Source: RGIG5327 sp045612485
GTDB lineage: Bacteria > Verrucomicrobiota > Lentisphaeria > Victivallales > UBA1829
Reading direction: 5' to 3'
Length of the DNA: 34,222 nt
Assembly (NCBI GenBank): GCA_045612485.1
Contig: JAZKZE010000033.1
Span: 1 to 34,222 of the forward strand
How positions within the stretch are numbered: position 1 is the first letter of the stretch; each line of letters begins with the position of its first letter. Made by a program: the position numbers and the translations under genes. Of this stretch, positions 1 to 7,068 are shown one piece after another. The notes below the pieces were generated by a model. The model saw only the letters and a program-made list of their open reading frames with translations. It was not told the origin of the DNA and searched no databases.

Positions 1-944
1 TGCTCAAGACCTATGTGGGACCTGTTTTTGACGAAGATCATGTTGCTTACCTGCGTGCGGAAACCTGCCAGCCCATCTTTACGGACTTCCATCTCATCCG
101 CATTGCCACCCGCAAACAGCTCCCCTTCGGTATTGCCCAGATCGGAAAATCCTTCCGTAATGAGATCACTCCCAGAAACTTCACCTTCCGTTCCCGTGAA
201 TTCACCCAGATGGAAATGGAATTCTTCTGCTCTGACGAAGACTCCATGAAATGGTATGAATTCTGGAAGGAAGAACGCATGAAGTTCTACACAACCAAAC
301 TTGGATTCAAGAGCGAATTTCTTCAGTACCACGATCACGATGCTCTCGCCCACTATGCCAAAGCCGCCGTGGATATCGAATTCAAATATCCCTTCGGCTG
401 GGGCGAACTGGAAGGCATCCACCACCGCGGTACCTGGGATATGTCCCGTCATCAGGAATTCTCCCAGGAAAATCTGGAATATCTGGATCAGCTCACCAAC
501 AAAAAATATCTGCCTACTGTTGTGGAAACTTCTGTGGGACTCGACCGTATGCTTCTGGCAACACTTGCCCAGGCTTACGACGAAGACAAGGCTCCCACCA
601 AGAAAGAAGGTATGGATGATGATGTGAGAATCGTTCTCCACCTCACCCCCATGATCGCACCTGTCCAGGTTGCCGTCATGCCCCTTTCCAAGAAGCTCAA
701 CGAAAAAGCAGATGCTCTCCAGAAAGATCTCTGTAACTTCTACCGTACTGAACTTGACGTTACCGGAAATATCGGCAAACGGTACAGAAGACAGGACGAG
801 ATCGGTACCCCCTTCTGCGTTACCTATGACTTCGATTCCGACACAGATAACGCTGTGACGGTCCGTGAAAGAGATACCATGACACAGGAAAGAGTCTCTC
901 TCTCCAACCTCCGCAGCTATCTTGACGAAAAGATCTACAAATAA
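1..944 (+). CDS. glyQS: Glycyl-tRNA synthetase, alpha2 type (5'-truncated by window edge)
   Basis: This charges tRNA-Gly with glycine in the cytoplasm (class II aminoacyl-tRNA synthetase). The frame is open from base 3, so the N-terminus lies outside the window; any ATG or GTG near base 15 is internal. Family landmarks are clear: PFGIAQIGKSFRNEITPRNF followed by REFTQMEMEFF (motif 2 region), GWGELEGIHHRGTWD, SVGLDRMLLA (motif 3), then a C-terminal anticodon-binding domain (APVQVAVMPL to RYRRQDEIGTPFCVTYD). One oddity: the normally near-invariant RPETAQGIF segment reads RAETCQPIF here. The gene ends in TAA, followed by a hairpin and aroA. The identification is secure; the variant loop is a direct sequence observation. 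Confidence 0.96.
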   Translation, partial: LKTYVGPVFDEDHVAYLRAETCQPIFTDFHLIRIATRKQLPFGIAQIGKSFRNEITPRNFTFRSREFTQMEMEFFCSDEDSMKWYEFWKEERMKFYTTKLGFKSEFLQYHDHDALAHYAKAAVDIEFKYPFGWGELEGIHHRGTWDMSRHQEFSQENLEYLDQLTNKKYLPTVVETSVGLDRMLLATLAQAYDEDKAPTKKEGMDDDVRIVLHLTPMIAPVQVAVMPLSKKLNEKADALQKDLCNFYRTELDVTGNIGKRYRRQDEIGTPFCVTYDFDSDTDNAVTVRERDTMTQERVSLSNLRSYLDEKIYK

Positions 945-965
945 TCTTTGCACCGTATTTTTACC

Positions 966-993
966 GCCGTCTGACTCTTGAACGTCAGACGGC
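966..993 (+). terminator. Hairpin between glyQS and aroA, possible terminator
   Basis: A perfect 10-bp inverted repeat (GCCGTCTGAC / GTCAGACGGC) with an 8-nt loop lies 22 nt after the glyQS stop codon. The downstream sequence is AT-rich (GTATATATTTT) but is not a clean T-run. It may be a weak intrinsic terminator or a read-through attenuator. The loop and 3' arm overlap the putative -35 region of aroA. Confidence 0.55.
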
Positions 994-1005
994 AGTATAT
1001 ATTTT
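978..1005 (+). promoter_or_regulatory. Putative aroA promoter
   Basis: TTGAAC (978-983), 16-bp spacer, TATTTT (1000-1005). It fits the TTGnnn-16-TATATT pattern seen in front of other genes in this window. It overlaps the preceding hairpin, so folding or termination of glyQS transcripts and aroA initiation share DNA. Confidence 0.4.
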
Positions 1006-1042
1006 CCGGCAGGAATTTTCTGAACAGAAAGGATCATAAAAA

Positions 1043-2323
1043 ATGGATTTGAAAGTCGGCAAAAGCAAACTATCCGGAGTCATCAATATTCCCGGTTCAA
1101 AATCCCATACCATCCGTGCTATCGTACTTGCCCTTCTTTCCGACGGGATAAGTACCATTAAAAATCCTCTCTGTTCCGATGATACCGTTTCCTGTCTGGA
1201 AGCCGCCTCCACATTGGGAGCATGGATCAAGCGGGGAGATGACACCATCTGGCGTATTGCCGGTACCGGCGGAAATCTCCTTGAACCCTCCCACGGCAAA
1301 CTGGATCTGGGTAATTCCGGAACAGGCCTCAACTTTTTTACAGCACTTTCCTCTCTTGCCTCCTTCAAGGTCACTCTGGACGGGGATGATTCTCTGCGGA
1401 CAAGAAAGGAAGTTGCCCTTATTGATGCCCTGAAAACTCTGGGCGCGGAGACATTCCTTTCCGACACAGGATGCTGCCCTCTTTCCGTAAAGGGACCGGT
1501 TCACGGTGGTTTTGTAACGGTGGATGGAACATCTTCCCAGTATGTTTCAGCCTTGCTTCTTATTGCCCCGCTTCTGAAGGAGGACAGTCAGATTCTTGTA
1601 AACAACGGCAGTGAACTGCCCTATGTGGCAATGACCTTATCCTGGCTGAAGAAGCAGAATATCGACTTTGATGCCAGTTCCGGACTTACCGAATTCCATG
1701 TCAGGGGCAATCAGAGATACAATCCCTTTACCACCACCATTCCCACGGACTTTTCCACTGCGGCGTTCCCGCTTCTTGCGGCGGCAGTCACGGGTAGTGA
1801 GATCACCGTACCCGCACTGGATTTTGACGATCCCCAGGGGGATAAGGCTGTTTTTGCCATCTTTGAAAAAATGGGGGTCAAACTGACAACAAAAGAGAAT
1901 CATACGACCATCAAAGGTCCCCGTACCCTGAAAGCGGTCAAGGCGGATCTCAATGCCACCCCCGATGCCCTTCCGGCTCTGGCTGTTGCTGCGGCATTTG
2001 CCAATGGCACAAGCCATTTCACCAATGTGGCACAGGCAAGAATGAAAGAGACCGACAGGATCAGCTGTATGGCACAGGAACTTGCCAAAATGGGGGTCAA
2101 ATGCGAAGAACTCCCTGACGGACTTGTCGTTCACGGAGGAACGGCAAAAGCCTCTGCTGATCTTTGCAGTCATAAAGATCACCGTATAGCCATGGCACTT
2201 GCCTGCGGAGCATTGGCTCTGGAAGGGGAAAGCATGATTTCTGATGCGGAATCTGCCTCTGTCACCTATCCGGATTTCTTCCGGGACTTCATTGCCCTGG
2301 GAGCAAACTTCACCCTTTCCTGA
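1043..2323 (+). CDS. aroA: 3-phosphoshikimate 1-carboxyvinyltransferase (EPSP synthase)
   Basis: This transfers the enolpyruvyl group of PEP to shikimate-3-phosphate in chorismate synthesis (cytoplasm). It has 426 aa, the usual size. Visible motifs: IPGSKSHTIRA (Lys20, Ser21, Arg25), LGNSGTG (residues 89-95), TSSQYVSALL (shikimate-3-phosphate contact), TPDALPAL, ARMKETDRI and HKDHRIAMA. Arg121 aligns with E. coli Arg124. The canonical Arg of the NAGTAxR motif is Asn97 here (NSGTGLNFF), an unusual change next to the PEP/glyphosate site. The ATG has an AAAGGA ribosome site about 10 nt upstream. The gene is followed 4 nt later by the CPBP gene. Confidence 0.95.
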   Translation: MDLKVGKSKLSGVINIPGSKSHTIRAIVLALLSDGISTIKNPLCSDDTVSCLEAASTLGAWIKRGDDTIWRIAGTGGNLLEPSHGKLDLGNSGTGLNFFTALSSLASFKVTLDGDDSLRTRKEVALIDALKTLGAETFLSDTGCCPLSVKGPVHGGFVTVDGTSSQYVSALLLIAPLLKEDSQILVNNGSELPYVAMTLSWLKKQNIDFDASSGLTEFHVRGNQRYNPFTTTIPTDFSTAAFPLLAAAVTGSEITVPALDFDDPQGDKAVFAIFEKMGVKLTTKENHTTIKGPRTLKAVKADLNATPDALPALAVAAAFANGTSHFTNVAQARMKETDRISCMAQELAKMGVKCEELPDGLVVHGGTAKASADLCSHKDHRIAMALACGALALEGESMISDAESASVTYPDFFRDFIALGANFTLS

Positions 2324-2327
2324 TCCC

Positions 2328-3161
2328 ATGTTTTTGAAAGATCCCTATTCTTTTTCCGGTAATGGTATTCCGGAAAAGGATATTTTTTTTACGGAAAACG
2401 ATCCGGAAAGAGAATACAGGAAAATTGTAAATTACAGTTTTCTTTATACAGGAATCGCCTTTATGATCTCCTTTTTTCTTGCAGGAAGCATTGCCAGGAT
2501 TCTTCCCGCAGATGCGGAAAATAAACTGCTGTATTTCCTGAAAGATTTTATTGCAGGAAGTATTTTTTTTCTTCCAGTGGCGGCTGCTGCTGTTATAACA
2601 AGAAAGCGTGAAAATAAACGGTATGAGGCCTGTAATAAAAATTTTCTGCCCCTTCTGCCCTCCCCTGTTCCCCAAAGGAAAAAGCTCCTCCTTCTTTTTA
2701 CGGGAACCTTTCTTTGCGGTATTCTTTTACAGATCCCGGTATTGTTCCTGGGTGCAGTGCAGAAAAGTATTTTCCAGCTGCTTGGCATAGAACTTCCGCC
2801 GCAGGAAAAAGTGGCAATAATCGCAAAACTCCTTGAAAACGGGAACAACTTTCTCCCCCTTCTTTTTCTGATCATACCGCCATTATTTTTTGCGCCCCTT
2901 GCGGAAGAACTCTTTTTCCGTCTTATTCTTTTTGACAAATTAAATCTGTACATGAAGAAGGAATATTCATTCTGGGGAACGAATATTCTTTTTGCATTGC
3001 TGCACGGAAATATTGCGGCATTTCTGCCCCTTCTGCTGGTGGGATGTATCTGCCAGAAAGTCTATTTGAAAACCTCTTCCCTGCTTGCCGCGATCCTTCT
3101 GCATACTGGCTTCAATCTGTCCACGATCCTGCTGATGAGTATCTCCCACGCGGTAAAATAG
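2328..3161 (+). CDS. CPBP family intramembrane glutamic endopeptidase
   Basis: A 277-aa polytopic membrane protein. It has the three signature motifs of the CPBP/Abi (Rce1-like) protease family: EELFFR (Glu193, Glu194, Arg198), FALLH (Phe222, His226) and HTGFN (His259, Asn263). These would form the catalytic site inside the membrane. Several hydrophobic segments are visible (about 36-58, 74-91, 120-142, 176-192, 228-243). The substrate is unknown; family members process prenylated proteins, peptides or signalling proteins. ATG 2328 is chosen because it follows the aroA stop by 4 nt; a longer reading from 2244 would lie inside aroA. No strong ribosome site is seen, so translational coupling to aroA is likely. 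The convergent AsmA-like gene stops 4 nt further on. Confidence 0.88.
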   Translation: MFLKDPYSFSGNGIPEKDIFFTENDPEREYRKIVNYSFLYTGIAFMISFFLAGSIARILPADAENKLLYFLKDFIAGSIFFLPVAAAAVITRKRENKRYEACNKNFLPLLPSPVPQRKKLLLLFTGTFLCGILLQIPVLFLGAVQKSIFQLLGIELPPQEKVAIIAKLLENGNNFLPLLFLIIPPLFFAPLAEELFFRLILFDKLNLYMKKEYSFWGTNILFALLHGNIAAFLPLLLVGCICQKVYLKTSSLLAAILLHTGFNLSTILLMSISHAVK

Positions 3162-3165
3162 ACTT

Positions 3166-6100
3166 TTATTCTTCCAGAATGAAATCATCCCCCTTACCGC
3201 GGATACGTTTCTGCAATATCCAGGAAACGGGGGTGAGAACTTTACTCATGGCGGCAAAAGGCAGAGTTCCTTTCAAAAGTTCCGACAGAATACGGAAATC
3301 ATATTCTTCACTGAGCCAGTTATATTCCCCGTCTGTACGGATCGCCACCACACTGCCGTTGCTGCTGCCGTTATTGATCCGGAAAGTTGTCTTATCCAGG
3401 GAAAAATCCATATCGAAACGTGTGATCGTTCCCAATGCGGTGGTATGCCACGCCCTGCCGAGACTTTTCAGCAACTCACCCAGTACCGGAATATGCCACA
3501 TATCCTCCCCTGTGATAACAGCATTGCCTTTACCGGAAAGAAGGAGGTTGTCTTTTTCATCAAAAGAAACCTGTGCAGATAATTTTCCGGTTGTTTCCGC
3601 AACAATACCTGAAAGTGGTTTGAGTTCCGCCCCCATTCCCTTCAACAGACTGTTGAAATCGGCCTTTTTGAGTTCAATACCGATCTCACCTTTTTCCACA
3701 TTGCTTCTGAAATCGAAATGATAATCCACGTTCAGAGTTCCGTTGCAGGTTCGTGCGGAGGCATTGGGGATGGAAAGAAGTTCCTTTGCATATTGTACGG
3801 TACAGTCTATATCGGTAAGAAGAGCTTTTTTCCAAAGACATTTTCCATTATTGATCCTTGCGGTAAAAACTGTTTCCGCCTCATTTTTATAGTCGATCAC
3901 CCCGGAAGCACTCAAGTCCAGCTTGTGGGGGAAATCCAGAAAATCGCTCTTCCAGCCGGGATACAGACAACGCAGTACATCATTGCCGTGAATATCGCTT
4001 TTCAATTCAAACTCCAATATTCCATCTTCAAAAAGATTGGTAAAAAATCCCTGGTTGTTTCTGCCTTTTGCGCATACCCGCAAAACCATTTTCCCGTGTT
4101 CCGTTTCCAATACAGCTCCGGGCAGAACCAGAATACCGGAAGAATCCAGCATAAAACGGGTTGCACCGTAACGGAAAGGAATATTTTTGTATTTAAAATC
4201 CCCCATAACAATATTTCCGTCGGCGAAATAGAAACAGGGCTTTTTACTGTAATCCAGAAACAGAAATGCAGTAGAATCCATAAGAGAACCTTGCTGCGGC
4301 CAGTGCAAATCCTCCATAAGCACCCGGATCTTCTGCCGGTAACCGGGGGATAGTCCATAAAAAAGTTTTTCCGGCGAACCGCTGCTTTTGAGATGAAGAA
4401 GCATTTTCTTTTCCCCGGGCAGGATCCCGCCTGAAAGAGAAAGGAGGAGGCTGTGTCCCAGAAGCATATCCAGTTTCCTGATTGTGATCTTTTCCGGTGA
4501 AAAGGCAAAAAATGCGGCAAGGGAATTTACTTTTATACCGCAGACCGTAAATTCCGGAATCTGGAGGGACAGCTCACTCTTTATATCTTTTCCTGTGGAA
4601 AGATTTTCCTTTGCACATTCCAGAGTTCCGGAAAATGGAATATTTATATTTTTTCCGGCAACCGGGAAATCTTTGGTATTTTCTGTAAAAAAGGAAAAAG
4701 TTTTTAAAAGTTCAAAAGGTACCATCCCGGAAAATCCCGCAGAAAATTTCTTCTCATCACAGCGGAAGGAAAAAGACATTTTACCGGAGATTTTTTCTGT
4801 TTCTCCGCCGGAAGAGTAAAAACAGATATTTTCCCCTTTACCGGAAAAACCTTCCTGTGTCAGCCGGATAAGGAGAGAAGTCTTTTCTGTAAAAAATTCT
4901 GGAAATTCCATACGGGGCAGATCCAGGGAAAGTATAAGTTCATACGCAGCATCCTGAACAGAAAAAGAAAGGAGTTTTGCAGAAAAACCCAGCATTTCCT
5001 TTTTCCATTTTCTCATCTGTTTTTCCCCCATGAAAAGGGAAAGTTTGTTTACAGCCTCCCGGGGAAGAAAATGCTGTATCACTTCAAAGGGACATTTTCC
5101 GGAAAGTTTTCCGCTTGCCTTACGGGTATTTTCATCATACTTTCCTTCAAGAAAAAATTCTCCGCCGGAAGCAAGTTGGAATTTATTCTTTTTCAAGGCA
5201 AAAACAGAATTTTTGAGCGTATATTCCAGAACACATTTTTCAATGGAAACACGATCAGCAAGAGTGAATCCGGGCAGGGAAAAAAGAAAATTTCCGCTGC
5301 ACTTACTGAAATCATGCAGATCCATATGCAGATTTGCCTTGAGGAAAGGACGCTCCGGCAATCCGCTTTTACGGGAGAAAGTGATCCACTTTCCGCTGCT
5401 TTCCGGATGGCGTAAATAACCGGCGCATAAAGACAGATACATGCGCAGATCTTCCGGAATGCTTTTCATCCGGGAACTGAAAAACCTTCCTTCTGGCGGC
5501 AGCCTTCTTTCATGCCACAGAAGCGCATTGAATCTGTCCCCCAGATCGGAAGCTACCACATGAAGAAAATTATTCACCGTACCGGATAAATCAAAATTCC
5601 CCGCATGACTGCTGCCGCAGAATTTCTTTATCCGGACAAGTCCCTTTTCCCCTTCCACATCAAGAAAAAAGGATTTGAGAATGAGGACATCTTCCGCCCC
5701 TTCGCGGCCGCTTTCCGGAAAAAGAGGAAATAAGAGATTTCCATTATTCATCTGCAAATGCAGCGGCAAAGTCACCCCACGGAAAAGTTTTCCAAAAGAA
5801 AATGAAAGAATAAGATCATCGGATGCTATTTCCGGGAAAGTATATTTTTCCAACGGAGCAAGACTGAAAGCATTTACTCTTATCCCGGCAGGAAAAACAG
5901 TATTAACCTTACCGGTTTCCAGCTTCAGATCATACCGGAGAAAAAGTTTCTGTACATATTTTATGACAGTATCAGGAACCGGATTTTTTTCCCAGTAAAG
6001 CATAAGGGAACAATAGGACACAGAAAAAAGAAGGATCAAAGAACAAAAGAGTGCGGGAAGTACCCGTCGGAAAAGGATTCTTTTTATTCCCACTTTCCTT

Positions 6101-6183
6101 TTTTTCACCTTTTTACCGGCATCTTTTTTCTGAATATCTTCTTTCAGGATATCTTTTTTCTGTTTATCTATCATTCTATTCAC
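3166..6183 (-). CDS. AsmA-like / DUF3971-type large envelope protein
   Basis: A 1005-aa protein with a Lys-rich cytoplasmic N-terminus (about 1-33), one membrane segment (about 34-60, LPALFCSLILLFSVSYCSL) and a very long beta-strand-rich extracytoplasmic part. The C-terminal region (LSGKGNAVITGEDMWHIPVLGELL and on to the end) resembles the AsmA C-terminal region shared by YhdP/TamB-like proteins, which are implicated in lipid transfer between inner and outer membranes. This fits a diderm PVC bacterium. The start is a GTG at 6183 because AGAGGG sits 8 nt upstream of it; ATG 6174 would be 17 nt away. It lies 14 nt downstream of ung, probably in one operon. Family-level assignment is moderate; the exact role is inferred. 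Confidence 0.75.
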   Translation of the reverse strand: MNRMIDKQKKDILKEDIQKKDAGKKVKKRKVGIKRILFRRVLPALFCSLILLFSVSYCSLMLYWEKNPVPDTVIKYVQKLFLRYDLKLETGKVNTVFPAGIRVNAFSLAPLEKYTFPEIASDDLILSFSFGKLFRGVTLPLHLQMNNGNLLFPLFPESGREGAEDVLILKSFFLDVEGEKGLVRIKKFCGSSHAGNFDLSGTVNNFLHVVASDLGDRFNALLWHERRLPPEGRFFSSRMKSIPEDLRMYLSLCAGYLRHPESSGKWITFSRKSGLPERPFLKANLHMDLHDFSKCSGNFLFSLPGFTLADRVSIEKCVLEYTLKNSVFALKKNKFQLASGGEFFLEGKYDENTRKASGKLSGKCPFEVIQHFLPREAVNKLSLFMGEKQMRKWKKEMLGFSAKLLSFSVQDAAYELILSLDLPRMEFPEFFTEKTSLLIRLTQEGFSGKGENICFYSSGGETEKISGKMSFSFRCDEKKFSAGFSGMVPFELLKTFSFFTENTKDFPVAGKNINIPFSGTLECAKENLSTGKDIKSELSLQIPEFTVCGIKVNSLAAFFAFSPEKITIRKLDMLLGHSLLLSLSGGILPGEKKMLLHLKSSGSPEKLFYGLSPGYRQKIRVLMEDLHWPQQGSLMDSTAFLFLDYSKKPCFYFADGNIVMGDFKYKNIPFRYGATRFMLDSSGILVLPGAVLETEHGKMVLRVCAKGRNNQGFFTNLFEDGILEFELKSDIHGNDVLRCLYPGWKSDFLDFPHKLDLSASGVIDYKNEAETVFTARINNGKCLWKKALLTDIDCTVQYAKELLSIPNASARTCNGTLNVDYHFDFRSNVEKGEIGIELKKADFNSLLKGMGAELKPLSGIVAETTGKLSAQVSFDEKDNLLLSGKGNAVITGEDMWHIPVLGELLKSLGRAWHTTALGTITRFDMDFSLDKTTFRINNGSSNGSVVAIRTDGEYNWLSEEYDFRILSELLKGTLPFAAMSKVLTPVSWILQKRIRGKGDDFILEE

Positions 6184-6197
6184 GTTATTTTCCCTCT

Positions 6198-6896
6198 TTA
6201 CTTTGTTTTGTCAGGGGAAAGATCCCAGTTGATTCCGTCTATTCCATATCCGGCAAGAGCCGTATTGGTCCGGGAGAAAGGTCTGCTTGAGAAAAATCCC
6301 CGGTAAGCGGAAAGAGGGGAAGGATGCGCACTGCATAAAACCGTATGCTTTGTCTGATCAATGAACGAAAGTTTCTTCTGTGCCGGAGTCCCCCACAGGA
6401 GAAAAACGATATGCTGCGGCAGAAGATTTACTTTCCGGATCACATCATCCGTAAAAAATTCCCAGTAATGACCTTTATGGGAATTTGCCTCATGGGCTCT
6501 TACAGTAAGGACGGTATTAAGGAGAAGCACTCCTTCCTCCGCCCATGGGATAAGGGAGCCGCATTCCGGTACGGGCAAAGAAGTATCACTGGCATATTCT
6601 TTGAAAATATTACGCAAAGATGCGGGATGTTTTATTCCCTCTTTTACAGAAAAAGCCAGTCCGTGAGCCTGTCCATCTCCGTGATAGGGATCCTGTCCCA
6701 GCAATACGGCTTTAATCTTTTCCGGCGGAGTCAATTTCAAAGAGGTGAAAATATCTTCAAAAGGCGGAAAGATCTCACGGGAAGCATATTCTTTTTCCAG
6801 GAAATCGGCAAGAAGGGAAAATTCTTTACTTTCCACAGTCCCGGCAAGCAGTTTTTTCCACGGTTCCGGGATCATCTGTACAAGTTTATTTTTCAT
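6198..6896 (-). CDS. ung: Uracil-DNA glycosylase, family 1
   Basis: This removes uracil from DNA to start base-excision repair in the cytoplasm. It has 232 aa, standard length. Motif A is GQDPYHGDGQAHGLAFS with catalytic Asp69. LLLNTVLTVRAHEANSHKGH follows. VFLLWGTPAQKK precedes the Leu-loop motif HPSPLSAYRGFF (His191). All catalytic residues are present. The ATG is preceded by AAGGAG at a good distance. It is first in a two-gene unit with the AsmA-like gene; no functional link between the two is evident. Confidence 0.97.
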   Translation of the reverse strand: MKNKLVQMIPEPWKKLLAGTVESKEFSLLADFLEKEYASREIFPPFEDIFTSLKLTPPEKIKAVLLGQDPYHGDGQAHGLAFSVKEGIKHPASLRNIFKEYASDTSLPVPECGSLIPWAEEGVLLLNTVLTVRAHEANSHKGHYWEFFTDDVIRKVNLLPQHIVFLLWGTPAQKKLSFIDQTKHTVLCSAHPSPLSAYRGFFSSRPFSRTNTALAGYGIDGINWDLSPDKTK

Positions 6897-6938
6897 TTTC
6901 TATTCTCCTTACTTCCGTCTTTTTATACTCCAAAAGAA

Positions 6939-6966
6939 AATATAGCACAAAAAAAGATTTTATAAA
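6939..6966 (-). promoter_or_regulatory. Putative ung promoter
   Basis: Read on the minus strand: TTTATA (6961-6966), 16-bp spacer, TATATT (6939-6944). It would start transcription about 35-40 nt before the ung ATG. Confidence 0.5.
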
Positions 6967-7008
6967 GGGGCAAAACACATTTTTCCATCTGATAATGCCC
7001 ATATACAG

Positions 7009-7039
7009 AAAAAGGACACAGAATTTTCATTCTGCATCC
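7009..7039 (-). terminator. Rho-independent terminator of the first pseudopilin-DUF4838 unit
   Basis: Minus-strand hairpin with 11 pairs (two G-U), arms GGATGCAGAAT and ATTCTGTGTCC, a GAAA tetraloop, then TTTTT. It lies 29 nt after the DUF4838 stop codon. Confidence 0.85.
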
Positions 7040-7068
7040 TTTATTTTTCAGTACAGGACTACTGTATC

